Under the pieces are notes generated by a model. That model did not search any database. It was not told the DNA's origin and saw only the letters and a program-made list of their open reading frames with translations. The translations under genes were made by a program, and so were the position numbers. From the NCBI RefSeq assembly GCF_964204865.1, contig NC_135250.1, positions 6,200,001 to 6,264,000 of the forward strand: a stretch of DNA of 64,000 nt, written 5' to 3'. Positions 1-32,020 of this stretch are shown here, piece by piece (within the stretch, counting starts at the first letter, position 1; each line of letters begins with the position of its first letter). This DNA comes from Styela clava. Its lineage: Eukaryota > Chordata > Ascidiacea > Stolidobranchia > Styelidae.

Positions 1-3000
1 TTATAAATCGGTCTGGAATCACTTTTCAAGATCACGTTAGGCCGAGTGAGGATTATGATGTTTTTATGCTTGTTTTTGACCTTAACATTTTAAGAGTTCA
101 ATAATTGGAATGACTGATGGGCTTTATCATTAAAGAATGTGTTCTCCGTGTTTATATGATGAAGGAGGAGTCGGGCATACTCGCAAAAATCAGTATGATC
201 TTTATAGCATATTGTTATTGATGAAAATAAAAACTTTATTGTTCAAAAGAGATAATGTATAAAATGCGGCTCAAATTATGATTTATGTCATAGTATCGAA
301 ATAAAGCTTCGAAATATAAACTTTGTTGCAATACAAAGTACATTTAAAATTATAAAATGGAAATAGTTATTAAATCTTGGTAATTTCTGAAAATATCGTG
401 ATATGTTAGGGAAGGGGTATATTGTATTCAATTAAAGAAGCATGTGCTTTGGGATTGAAAGATGATATGGGCCATAGACGTGATCCTTGCCATACCCAAG
501 TCAGGCAACAAGAGCGAAAATTGGTGTATTTGTTACATCATAATAGCAGTATAGCACAGTTGACCAATCACCACCGTTCGATCTAATACCCTATTTCCAC
601 CGGACCTTCGGAAGCGAAACCAATCCATGCAAGATTTCTATCCGACAGGAAGTCATTTTCAGCTTCAATTTCCAATTTTATTTTTATCGAAAAATGCTGA
701 ATGCGAATTCGGACGAAATGTCATTTACAATAATTTTATAATGATATCTAGTCTCTGAATATTGATCTCAGTATGACGGAATTTATATGTCATGTCTAGT
801 CTAGACACATTATGGTTTGTATCATGTTTATAATCATCTGGACTGTACTTATAATATTAATACAACCAAATATATATGTGTTTTGTAGGATATTTTCTCA
901 TTATTTAGTACTGTAGGTATTGTTGTCAAAATTCCAGACTCTCGCCAAACACAATACAAGAAGTGCTAGGGTTTGTTGTTTTTATGATTATCCGTGAACT
1001 TTAAGAGAATGCGGTTCTATAATAATAATTCTGGGGTAGATATTGAAAAGGCTGTGAACATGAAATTTTTTTGCTTCAAAATTATCATTTTGGAAATTCG
1101 GAATTTGTTTGTCAAAAAAGATTAATAAAATATAATTTGTCAATCAACACTAAATTTAGCACATTTTGCTCCAAAAAGGCACTTCACATGGAGTCGTTTA
1201 TAGTCTTCTTTACTCATAATATATGTAAAATTCAATATCAGTTTATTCATGTAGGCATCATCAAAATTGATTTCTTATACAACCAATTTTTTTTAATTTT
1301 GATGTTCTTCTTCTCCAAAGTGTCTTTACGATCGTTTTGCCAAAATTACATTTAATTAACATCGGAATTTATATAATTAACTATTTGTACTAAGGAGTGA
1401 CTACAGCCACGAACATTTTAATTCACACTTTGAAATGTATAATCACTAGTTTTGGAGGTTTTTGAGGCATTTTTAAAGGAGTTTGTTTTAGACAATTTTC
1501 TCAATTATTTGTTTTTTCACCGTTTTCGAGCGAGTACCTGTGATACTACAAGGCCACTGATTTATCATTATTTCTCGGTTTATTGACATTTGAAATTTTG
1601 TGAAATTAGGTTCATTGCCAAGTTTCGCACACATAATTGTTGCCTGGAGCGAACGATAATTAAGTACATTAATCATAAGCTTGGATTTGAACTATAATGT
1701 GGATCTCGAACAATTTATTGGGAATGAACGTATTGATGTAGTCTTGTCATCGCGGCAAACCGTTTTCTGTAATAACTAGGGCTGTAAAGTTGTTATAGTT
1801 TCTGTAAAACAGTTATAGTAAAAGGAATCTGTATGATATAATCATACCGAGTTTGGTTCAAGTTTAAAATATGAATATTCAGCTTCATCAGTGGCAATGA
1901 GACTAATAAATAAAATCGAATGACAATACGTATTTGAAATATCATTTGAAATGCACCTTATGCCACAGAGTGTAACATGTAACGTTATGTTATGTACAAG
2001 GGAAATAATATACTTTGATCGTATTTAGTCAGATCGTATTATATCTACTTATATGCATTCACTCTATAAATTTACACCACTTTTGGTCTTTCCTGACCTT
2101 CAGTCTATGTTTAATTTATAATGAATTTCCGCATATTGATTTCGAGAATGCATTTGGATGGCCCTTATGTGGTGAATACAATCCAATTTGACTGTTTCAA
2201 GCGTAATGCAAATACAATGTATGTTCCGGTCATCCAATTTAAGTCATGTCTATTCGGGACACGCCACACTTTCAATTTGCGTCAAGTACGTGTACGTTTG
2301 CATGATAGCATCGAATAAACACAATCATTGTGCCACAGATGGGCGATGGATACAATCAACGATTTATACTTGGCCAAACTAGCGTTTATTAATATAATTA
2401 CGCCCACTTGTGGCCTTTTATAAATCGCAAACAAAGCGTATTGTTTGCATTGTGACAAGGTACACGTACTTGAGGCGGGAATGGTATATTTTGAATTATC
2501 AATTATAATCGGGTAGTCTATTCACTCTATGCCAACAGAGTGTGTTTGTTGGACAGCGACGTTTTCGGAATGTATCTTGAGACCAGCCAGCTATGCAGAG
2601 TCATTTGTCAAGGCAGTGGAGGTTGGACATGTCTTACTATTCGGAACACTGCATACTTATGACTACGACGTGTTATATAACATGAAAATGCAGAAGTAGG
2701 TATAGTAGCAAGAGGAACTTTTGTTCACATTTAGTAAATATTTGAAAGGGAGGGTACAGTTTGTGTAAGTGGACGAATTATCATTTCAATCATATGACGG
2801 AATTTATAGAATTCGTGTTTGCTCAAAGCAAGGCCTATTCTCCTATTTACAAAATATGACCGAATATTGAAATCTGCCGTATTTGTGTTAAATTAATTTG
2901 GAAACTCCATTCCTAATTATTCAAAATCTGACTTCTCTTCCTCGACTGTAAATAGGGAACATCGAATTTGACCTTCGTGTGATTAGAAATATCTCCCACG

Positions 3001-5459
3001 CGCCCAAAATTTTATTTTTCAATATTTACACACAGAACAAATTTACTCGTACAGGTATGATCATAGAAAAAGCGAGTATTTGAAGATCGATCAAATTTGG
3101 TCGAACATAATTTGATTTATTATTTGAATGACTGTCTGTAATTGTGTCATAAAATTTTGAGGTCTGCATGAGTTGCCTTATGCTTAATCATAGGATTTTT
3201 GACTGATTACGTCATTGCGGTAGTTCTGTGAGCAAACGGAAATTCAGATTGGCTTGGGAAGTCTGAAGCTTGAAGGTGTTTTAGTGGATATTGAAAGCAA
3301 ATGTTAATTTAATATAGGGGTGATATACAGGAGTGTGCAGCCTACATATGGAAGAACAGTGTGGAAACACGGTGTACCTATACAGCGTAGTATACATCGG
3401 TATGTAGCTTACATATGAAAGAACAGTGTGGAAACAAGGTATATGAAAACATGTTAGTTAAGGATTATTTATTCAAGACCTAATTTGTTGTCGTCACTGC
3501 TTAAAAATCTCGGCTTACCTTCGCTGTAACAAATTGGGTAGAAAATGCCGTATCTGAAAGCAGTCTTTCGCAGTAGCTCTCTTGTTGTTTACACAAAACT
3601 TTTTTCGGATTGGATACGCGAAAACGTCTCATAAATAGAAATAGGTATGGATCAAATTTTTGAAGATAATAAAAATATTTTGACATACTAATCGAATAAA
3701 TTATTTCGTGTAAGATGAACAGTGTTGTTTAATTAGAAAAATTCTGAAATTTACTTCCTTTTCGTTTTCGACAATTTCAAACTATTTAATCACCCTTAAA
3801 ACCAAATTTTACATAAAAACAATATTTTCGATTGTCTGTTTTCTCAACATGAAAGTTATTCAAGCATTATTATTTTTTTTCACATCCTGGTCGACGCTTG
3901 GTCCATAGATGAATACATAGGTGGCCTCGCGTGTACATAGTTCAATCTGTTCTGCCCTGTTTAATCCCAACAACAAACAAAATATATCTTTTCAGAAAAT
4001 GAATACAACGACCGCAGAAACAAATTCGTCTTCTTTCATCTTCATTTAAGAGTAGTTTTTGTCATTTACTGTCCCATCATCGCCATGTTTGGTCCACCGA
4101 TAATTCATTCGATGCATGTTTGTATAAACGTGGCCGGATATATTATGTATTTTTCTTCTGACTACTGATTAAAATTACAATAAGCACCAATTTGGTTTAA
4201 GATGTGTATTTTGGTAGACAGTTGTTTGCAAATAAAAGAAATATACCGCACATCGATCAATTTTATGCTCGACTCAATTTTGACAAAAATGTTAGTGAAA
4301 CGTCTGATTTTAAACGTATATCGAATGTGTCTGTATAATAATGCATCTGCTTCATTTACTCTGCATTTAAAACTAGTTTTCGCTCGTATTTTTAACAGTA
4401 AATTAGCCATGTATTGTGCGTGCGTTGTCATCCATTTGCTAAGTGCTATTTTCTGTTGGGAAGACTGTGTGAATGCGTGGTTTATATTACTTATTACTTA
4501 GTATCAGTTACTTCAAACCTCAAGTTCAAGTGATTCAAGTTCTCATTTGTGCAATGAAAAGAGAATTTCAATTATACATGCAGCGTATAGTAGTACAAGT
4601 ACTACTAAGTAGAGTTTCTGTACAATTCAGTTAATTGACTTTTTTATTGCTAAGTTCAGATTAAATATATTATATCAAGTACTAGCAATTAACCAATACT
4701 GTACAGCTTAAAGATTGTTGGTACCGGTGTAGTGATTGAATCTATAAAAACTTACATATGAACTAGGGTTAGTAAATCATAAGTTTCGTTTGGTTTTATA
4801 CTAAATCAACCGAGAATCGAGTAAAAAGCTCAAATGAAATTTGTGGCCCTTTAGTTTGGTGATAGCTATCGTTTATATCGTCACTGGATCTAGATCGCAA
4901 GTTATACCACGAAAATCCAGTAGATCACAATTATACCGGAACCGATTTTACTGCATAGTACATTAATTAAATTGACTAGCCGATATAGGAGATTCTTTCT
5001 AAACACAGAAGGCCTCAACTTATAAGTGGCTACTTATCTAGATACCTATTGGGTGCAAAAGCGCAAGATGAAATTTATGTAAATTTAACTTGAACGCGAC
5101 AGATTTTAATAGAAACGGTATCTTATTTTATTAAAACCTATAGTCATCAATCGGCGACCAACGAGGAAACACTCCAAAACATGACCACGTCTTACATTGT
5201 TGAAATCGTATAGCAATTCGTGTATAGACAGATAGACATTGAGTCGATTTTAGAAACCCAAAATCTTCTGTCACTTAAAATATTATCGGATGATCTCAAA
5301 CGCGCCATTGAATTTGATATTTGGTTTCAATAAAGGTTTGATACAACGAGTGTCTACTTAGAATTAGTAGCGGTGTTTTTGATATCAGGTTTTTGTGTTG
5401 TTTTATAGCTAGGAGATTAATAGCATGCTCAGCCTTAGACGTTTGATTTTGTATTTCAG
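1..5459. other. Gene-free stretch upstream of smoothelin exons
   Basis: AT-rich sequence with only short, unconvincing open frames on both strands. The transcription start and first coding exon of the smoothelin gene probably lie here or left of the window, because the first exon I can place starts in phase 2 at 5460. I could not identify a convincing promoter or start exon. Confidence 0.5.
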
Positions 5460-24254
<18,795 letters not shown>

Positions 24255-26131
24255 TCAATACACCATCCGACCTCAGCGAACAAAATGACTAGAAATGCGT
24301 GCGAGTTTACGTCACTGACGCAACTCGGCAATATTTTAAGGTCACCTCACGCACGTCTCGTGCAACTGTTGCAAATCCCATTGGGCTTTTTAATTTAGAT
24401 CAATCTTCGAGTACCTATAAAAATTGACGTCATTAGTTGATGAAGTCAAGAGTGTTGTTTTGCACCAGAATTAGATGCGTAATGCACAAATTTTGTACTG
24501 TTACTATACACAGTTATTGTTTCTGATGAAAAGCACATGTACAAATCTTTAGCCATCTTCCATGGAATAGTGTTCTAACTTTAACTAACTCTAACTTCTA
24601 AATGTGTTATTACTTTACTGTTCTTGCATATACTGAATATAAAAATAAACTGACCGGTCCATGTATGATCCATGCTTCTTTTTTCATGGTCAAACATGAT
24701 ACGACGAAACTTCCTGTTTTTGTTACTTTTTTGTTTTTATTGTTACTGCTTCCTTTTCAAATATTTTTTTTTTTTTGCAAAATCTAAAATCATTATAGAA
24801 ATTGAAAATTTATTTTCTAATTTCGATTTTTTTGTACCCAGTATATTATAAAACTATTAAATCAATCGAATGAACTAAAATATTTACATAAAAATGATAT
24901 ATTTTTTCGTTTTTGAAAAAAAATTAGATGATAAAAATGATTTTTGTGTTGATTTGTTTCCGATCAAGTGTTACTATATTACAATATAATTCATGATTCT
25001 ATTCTTTTTTTTTTCATTTATTTTTTGTCGCATTTTTAAATTTTTGCAATTTTATTGAAAAAGCTATAAATTTTGCTACCCCTTTATGCTTTGATCAACT
25101 GCTAATGACATGATAAATTCGATTCGCTCGCCCCTTGTTCTTTCTGAATCCGTTTTACAATGGCTGGTCTAAAACCATTTTCTACATTTCTGGGATCACT
25201 GGATATTTCTACATCCATGACGTATGCTCATACCCATTGATATAATTGCTGCGTTGTTGAGCGAATATTTCTGGCCGTGCATTGGCAGGATTTCTCTCCC
25301 AATGTAAACGTGCTATTTATCTAAAACTTCCTATCAATTATAAGATCCATTTGTCCCTTCTCTTGCCATAGCGAACGAATTCATTTCATATATCAGCGCC
25401 ATTGCCTTGTTTTATCTATTTTTATAATAGCACCATTGGCACAAAAAAAAGAATATCACGCAGAAACCGCGATTTTTCTGTACCTTTTACGCCACACAAT
25501 ATTCTGTCGATTTGCGTAGATATTGCCCTGCGTCGGGTGCGGTTACTATAAGGTGGGTTATAAGTCATAAAGTTGAATATAAGTGTTCTGCAGCTAAAAC
25601 TACCTTATGAACAAGTGCCTAATTACATGTACAATATTCGTTTAGTCTGTCTGGCTAGATCCTCCGCAAACGGATATTGTAATGTATATTTTTTATCAAT
25701 CCAAATTTATGATTATTTTGGCCTTGAATAATCCAGTGCTTATAGTATTTTGGGCGGCTGTTTCGTGTATGGCATGTTGACGTATACTTGTCCTACTATT
25801 TCACCGGTATGATCGGACAAGAACGGACTCCTATTTTGCGATATTTTTCTTTCTCTTCTGCTTCTCTGCATCATCGTTAATAAAATCCGTCGATTCACGA
25901 ATTTTTTTTTAATTTGCGTTGTCGGGAGACTATGCAGTATGGGGTTATAAATTAACTTCACCATTCGCTGGGCACAATGTGGACCTTGGAAACAACTCAG
26001 TAAATCTAGTTCTGATTTTCGTAATATTGTTAGTTTATGGTGAGCCAGTAAAATGTTAAGTCATTGTGAGCTTTGTTTATACACGCCACTGATGTTTACA
26101 AAATCATGGGCGGAGAAACGAAGAGCTTGAC
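24255..26131. other. Gene-free stretch after smoothelin
   Basis: Presumed 3' UTR of the long smoothelin form, then AT-rich sequence with poly-T runs (24770-25060). No supported gene is seen. AATAAA-like hexamers are frequent by composition, so no poly(A) site can be assigned with confidence. Confidence 0.5.
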
Positions 26132-26140
26132 ATCTGAGGT

Positions 26141-26295
26141 GGTGACCGTACATTTGAACCCATGTGTATATCCGCGGGTGCTAAAACCCATGGGTTAGGG
26201 TTAGTATGGGTTTAAATATCCGCAAAACAAAAAAAAATTCCATAGGTGCAATAGTATGCAGGTGCAATTGTCGTGGGTTCAAATGTACGGGAACC
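26141..26295. repeat. Family C MITE, copy C1, with 9-bp duplication
   Basis: A 155-bp element starting GGTGACCGTACATTTGAACC and ending in the inverse form GGGTTCAAATGTACGGGAACC; the terminal 22 bases match at 20 positions. It is flanked by a perfect 9-bp direct repeat, ATCTGAGGT, at 26132-26140 and 26296-26304. A 9-bp duplication suggests a Mutator-like mobiliser, but no transposase is present. Confidence 0.88.
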
Positions 26296-26937
26296 ATCTG
26301 AGGTATATATAAAAATTCGCGGGAAGAAGAGCATAAATTCACCCCTCCGATAGCCTACATCAAGGACTAATTCACATGGCGACTGAGGAAATATAAACAC
26401 CCCTGTTTCTGACTTATGCCCAGCTATATGTCTTGCGCGATCTTTCATACGCATAAATCACACGAAACGAAAAACCGTAACAGTGTGGATTGGGTCAAGC
26501 CTTTCTGAGATAAGTAACATTGAACTAACATGAATATTAGTAATATTTAAATCATTGTAAAATCTCTCACACACACACTGAACCAGTGAAGTGAGTGGTA
26601 AACCAGTGATAAATGGGCTGCCTCTGTTAAGAGATAAACTAATTTTGTATTAATATTAAATATAAAAATGATTATGACTGCCATACTGCATGACCGGTAC
26701 ATCTAAGTATAGCCGGCGGAGCAGCTTGTTAAACTCGGGACTGTCCCTGCTAAACCGAGACGCATGTTAAGTCTAGTTTTAGCAACATACGCGCCAAGTA
26801 AGTTCACACGATTCATTGCACCAGTAGGCGTAACCTCACCTTCCGTTTTGAGTGAGCAACGGAGATCGGCAGTCTCGTGTTTACCTAAGATACGCACGCT
26901 TTGGTTTTACATCCTTGTAGCAGAAAGCTAGTTTACC

Positions 26938-28196
26938 ATGAATTCCATAATAGTTAGCGAAAAGTTGAAGCTGAAAGTTTTAAATCCTTTGGAAGACGCA
27001 GAAATAGCTTTCTCAATTGTTCAGATAAATCGCCAGTATCTAGAAAAATGGCTTCCTTGGGTAGGAATGACGACTTGCGTTGAAAACGAAATAAATTACT
27101 TGAAGGGAGCTCTAGAACGTTTCCAAAATGGCCTAGGCCTGGAAATGGGAATCTTTGAACGAAATACGGAGTAAGTAGTCGTTACTAATTTTGGTTTACT
27201 TACTTGTCCACTGATCCAAAAACGACACAAAATTTGAAAGCTTGAATCCTCGTGCAACGAGAGCGAAACATGGAGATGCAGCAACAGTCTGTGTTCATTC
27301 ATGCGTGTGATAATGATTTGTTCCACGTGACGTGTAGTCTTTTAATCATTATCATTGGTTGGCAGTGGTCTAGTCTAGTGGACAGTATATTTGTTGTGCA
27401 AAAAGGTGGGGCGCATGGATAACAATTTTCTTCATTCCATTTTGTTAATTCAATCAATTAAATATTATTATTTCACGTATCCGCCGGCACATATGATGGA
27501 CATGTAGTAGGCTATCTCACCATTTCTCTATGAGAAAAAAGAAGAGAGCTATGCTCAAATATATGGACACGTTACAAGGTGTCGCTCTTTTTTATTCTGA
27601 CACAAAAAAAAACAAATCTCTGGAAGTCCACACATTTTTTTGAAATAAGTGAAAGTAATAGCCTTCTGGCAAAAAAATCAATCTTTAACCCCTGAAAATT
27701 TCTGTATTGGTTGTGTATTCGAAGAGAAAAGCGATTTTATGTTGACGAAGAAGAAGAATACCAACAAGAACAACAACATAATATTGAAGCGATCGTTATG
27801 TACACTGACGTGTCCAATAATATCCTATATCTTTACAGGGGAGGGAACGAAATATTGAATTTCATTGGAATGTGTGGAATTGTGCGAATTGACAGACAGA
27901 ATGAGGAAAGTCAGTTTGGTGAAATCGGTTATTGGTTGGATTATGAGCATCGGGGACAAGGCATTATAACAAAGTGTTGCGAAAAACTCGTTGAATTTGC
28001 TTTTAAGACTTTGAACCTAAATCTCCTGAAAATAGTGGCGCATCAGGACAACCAGGCAAGCATATCAGTAGCCAAACGATTGGAATTCACACTCACTGAT
28101 GAAAAAGCGAAGGACTGTCACCCAAAGTATCACAGAGACCCAACCAAATTACTCATATTTGTCAAGTACAGGAATGAATGGGCAAATATTTCGTAG
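26938..28196 (+). CDS. GNAT N-acetyltransferase, RimJ/RimL type, gene 1
   Basis: Exons 26938-27170 and 27839-28196 (ATG to TAG) join in phase 2 (GA|G), giving 196 residues. The first exon has the N-terminal fold of RimJ/RimL-type enzymes (LKLKVLNP, then NRQYLEKWLPW). The second has GxxGIVRID, GEIGYWLDYEHRGQGI (acetyl-CoA motif A, RGQGI), and the HQDNQASISVAKRLEF helix. Known members acetylate protein N-termini or small amines using acetyl-CoA; the substrate here is unknown. AATAAA follows at 28224-28229. It is the first of four tandem copies and its intron carries a repeat next to the acceptor. Confidence 0.88.
27541..27815. repeat. Short copy of the 36-kb element, in a GNAT intron
   Basis: Begins with GAAGAGAGCTATGCTCAAAT and TATGGACACGT and ends CGATCGTTATG...GACGTGTCC. 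The inside shares GTAATAGCCTTCTGG, CTGAAAATTTC and CGAAGAGAAAAGCGATTTT with the element at 36080-37490. It looks like an internally deleted copy. Its end lies 23 bases before the gene 1 second-exon acceptor site junction at 27839. Confidence 0.75.
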
Positions 28197-28223
28197 ATGT
28201 CTTTTTCACATAAAATTATTTTT

Positions 28224-28229
28224 AATAAA
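28224..28229 (+). terminator. Poly(A) signal of GNAT gene 1
   Basis: Canonical AATAAA 28 bases after the stop codon of the first acetyltransferase gene. Confidence 0.65.
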
Positions 28230-28997
28230 CCACTAAATTTGATATATGTGTGATAAATGTAGTATATTGTTAAAACTTAGCGGACTTTGTTGCGCTGGAA
28301 TTTTCGAGAAAGATTAGTAGACCGCTAACAACAAATTCCTGTTCAGGTCATGAAATTTAGTTTCTACCTTTTTTCAGAATCCCTCATATTTGCCGTTCAT
28401 AAATATATGCTTGGATCTCTCCATGTGACTCGGCACAGAATTTCAAATCTTACATTTATGTCTAAGGCAACTCCCGTGTAGGAGTATCACGGTATTTGTT
28501 GATTACTTAACATTCGGTTCGCAATGTGTTTCTCTTGGTCTGGTTTAACATTAAAGTTTTTTGTTACACAGCACCAATAGCATCCGATCAGAGAACTGGC
28601 GTTTTGTTTTGAAGAAGTCGGAGAATACTTTAGGGTTATTTTAATATTTACCTTCAAAATTCAAATGATAAACGCTAGTTGAATGTGCTTCAATACCGTC
28701 TTCCCACAGCGACTGTTATGATAGCGACTTAACTCGTATGCACGCACAAACAGGCAAACACTGCGTAGTGAAAGATTGAAACCAAAAGGAACGTGAAAAC
28801 AACATTTTATTTGGACTAACCCTAACACGAGTTGATTTGCTATCATAACGGTCGCTGTTTTAATGCGGTCGCCACTTGATTACGTCGCCGTTATGACAGT
28901 CGCTATCCGCCTGGATACCTGTGTATACATTAGTTGTAACTCATGTGTGCATAGGAGCATCGTTACCCGGTGATATGGTCAGTAATAATAAAACAGT

Positions 28998-29954
28998 ATG
29001 AACATTAGAGTGAATGACCGTCTGAAACTTAAAGTTTTGTGCCCTGCTGAAGATGCAACGAAAGTATTTTCAATAGTAGAGAAAAATCGTCAGCACTTGC
29101 AGATATGGTTACCATGGGCCAAAATAAATTCCTCCGTTGAACACGAAAAAAACTATTTGCAAAAATGCACGGAGAGATTTGAAAGTGGATGCGGAATGGA
29201 AATGGGAATTTTTGAAAGGACCACAAATGAGTGAGTTAGATTTAGTTGGAACATAGTAGATATGCTGCATTGTAGTTAATACCTTAACTATATATAAATC
29301 GATAAATGGAACCATGATTACGCACCATGTGTTTAGTTCGCAAAATTTCCTCCTTTTCAACCCTATATAAGTAAGAATTTTTTTTTCTCGTTTGTCACGT
29401 TCGGTGCGATAGCCTGATGGAAGACCAAAATAAGTTTCTTTAAACTCATGTTGGTTGTGAACTGTTTTTTTAATGTTCGCCCACTTTTGATTGATATTAT
29501 ATCGCGTAAGAAGAAGCGTATCCCATTAAAGTAATAATCAGAGTAATTTTAAGTCTATTCTCAAATCTACGTTTTTGTATAATCTCTTTGTCACAGGTAT
29601 AGAATAGTTAACTGGAATTTCATAGGAATGGCTGGTTTTGTTCGAATAGAAAGGAAAACTATTGAAGATTCGTGTGCAGAAGTTGGCTATTGGCTGGATT
29701 ATGACCACCGCGGTCAAGGCATCGCGACAAAATGTTGTCAAAAACTACTTGAATTTGCTTTCACATGCTTAAATTTGGACAAATTAAAGATAGTGGTTCA
29801 CCAGGATAATCAACCAAGTATATCAGTCGCAGACAGGTTAAAATTCAAGCTTACCAATGAAAAGGTAACAGAACTGAATCCCAGATTCCATGCAGAACCA
29901 AACAAAGTTTTGGTATTTGCTATCTGTAAAAGGGATTGGAGGGATGCCCGGTAA
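28998..29954 (+). CDS. GNAT N-acetyltransferase, RimJ/RimL type, gene 2
   Basis: Exons 28998-29230 and 29597-29954, both exactly the same lengths as in gene 1, joined in phase 2 (GA|G); 196 residues. Motifs: RLKLKVLCP, NRQHLQIWLPW, GYWLDYDHRGQGIATKC (motif A), HQDNQPSISVADRL. It is the closest relative of gene 1 and the apparent parent of the fragment at 33762. Donor GTGAGT, acceptor TCACAG. No clear promoter was found in the roughly 800 bases between genes 1 and 2. Confidence 0.88.
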
Positions 29955-29999
29955 TCAGCATCTTCCAATTGGCCCTAACGCCACTCGTAATTTACTGAT

Positions 30000-30660
30000 T
30001 CAGTTATCTCTTGTGTTTCGCCACATTCGATAGCATGTTTCATGTTGGTGATGGAAACTTGAACATTTTCAAAAAAATATTTTAGATACACGGTAATTGG
30101 AAAATTCCTTTAAACCACCCGTTTTGCCATTTTTTATTGTAATTTACGATTTTCATTACTATATTAAAAGTATTGTTATTTTTTGCTTCGACTTTTGTTA
30201 TATTAGTAGGCTTTTGTTATATTATATTTTATTTACGTGTTTTCGTTGTATTTAAAGTATTTTGTGTGACTGTTGGTGAAGTTGCTGATTTTTAATTCTA
30301 TTCTACATTCATTTCGAAAATATTTTTTGATCTTCCGTAATGACTTACAATAACAAATTTTATGTGAGCTATTATCGCTACGTTTATTTTTTACTGTATT
30401 CTTACGTCGTTTTTCCTCGGTAATACTTGGTATGTGCTCTTCAAAGTGAGTCAAGGCGCGATGTGTAAACATTTGCTAACTTTTCTCTGACATGAAAGCA
30501 GCAGCACGGCTGCGTTTGCATGATGCCATGGCACCCTGCATTTATTCCAAAAAATAATATATTTATGAGTTAGATCGTAAATATATATATACTACTAGAT
30601 CGGGCTTATTTTAAAGAGTAAAGTAAGTAAACGGTATGCTTTTCTAGTTGCTTCATAGAT
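30000..30660. other. Spacer between GNAT gene 2 and repeats
   Basis: AT-rich spacer with no gene that I can support. It contains the 3' flank of gene 2, part of which (30030-30075) is also recognisable after the gene fragment at 33762. Confidence 0.45.
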
Positions 30661-30662
30661 AT

Positions 30663-31752
30663 GCTTACCATACGTCCCGCTTTAGACGGGACAGTCCCGC
30701 TTTTTAGCGTCTTGTCCCGCCGTCCCGACAAGTCTGATAAAAGTTCCGCTTTGGCGTTCAGCCATCGAGCATAATTCGCGAACATGTTCTCGTTACTGTT
30801 GTTGCTATGTAGCGCAACGCTAGCCTACTGAAGGTGAATGCGTTATTTTGTTTGTTTCCCGCTAACATTGTTGGCGAACGTATCACATGTAAAATCAACT
30901 CCAATTGGTCCTGTTCACGTGAATGTGAAAGCATGCTTAGGCGAATAAGTAAATTCTCAATGCTTGAAAACGGCAGACTATTTCTTTATTCCTTTTGCTG
31001 TACATAAAAAGATCTAAATTTGGATCATTTGTATCGTTAGCGTTCCTTTCTTCTATTTTTTGAAAAGGCCCGATATTTAGACAGAGAATATGCGCATGAA
31101 CTCTCGGTGACAATACGGTCAATGGACCTTTCCCCGAGCATTGACTTCCTTGTTTACTTTGTGACATTGGCCAATCAGCAAGATGCAAAAAGTGACGTAA
31201 CAAAACCCCCTTTTCGCATTCGCTCAGACACTTTTCTCACTCAGACAGATTTTCAAGCGTGGTTGTAAATATTACCTCGTTTTCGCGTTTTTGAACTATA
31301 TTCGTTAGTTTTCAGTTGTATTTCGGAAACTTAAATATAAATCAGATAATTCAATGATCACTCTGTCTTCCTAGGAGTTTTAATTAAATTGCAGTAATAA
31401 AAATTAGTTTAGAAATAGCTGTGATAGACTAGCCTGAAATTCTTTACCGGTACTTTTAAAAAACAGATCGTTGTATGCAATGAATCATAACGATGGTTTG
31501 AAACACATACCCCATTTTACAAGCACCAACTCGCAAAAGCACTCCTAAAATAGCCTCGGAAATTTTGCAATGGTAAAGTATAGGAAGATTTTTCCGGGGG
31601 TAAAGGTCGGGGAAAGGTCCATAAAGCCAGCCGGGATGGCTTTAAATGTAGGCTTATGTAGTAAAATCGGAAACTGTAAAGTTACAGGATCACAGCTAAA
31701 GGGTCGTGTCTTTGGAGGCGTCCCGCTTTGAAGTCAAAAAAATATGGTAACC
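30663..31752. repeat. Probable non-autonomous DNA transposon
   Basis: Left end TTACCATACGTCCCGCTTT and right end AAGCGGGACGCC-like reversed, closing at ATATGGTAA, give short imperfect inverted ends rich in GTCCCGC. The left subterminal part repeats GTCCCGC four times. No target-site duplication could be settled, and no transposase frame is present. A second inverted-repeat element lies inside it. Confidence 0.45.
31122..31622. repeat. Inverted-repeat element with ATGGACCTTTCCCCG ends
   Basis: ATGGACCTTTCCCCG at the left is repeated in inverse as CGGGGAAAGGTCCAT at the right, 501 bases apart. No coding capacity and no clear flanking duplication. Confidence 0.5.
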
Positions 31753-32020
31753 CTATTCATAGAATGAGTCGGAAACTAGGCATAAATTAAGACCGGAGCT
31801 CTTCATTATGCTACATTTAGAAGATAGAGTAACACGATGACGCAAGGCTTTGCTAATCATGCGTAGCGAAGCCGCCGTCGGCGAAGAATATTTCAAGTGC
31901 AACAATGCGAGCGTAACGTTTGTTCAGTTGGTAGCGCGCAATGGTATGTTTACAGTGTGACAGGCATTCTATGTTAGTATTTCTGTGTCTGTAGTAAAAT
32001 AACAGGTAAACTTCTTCGAG

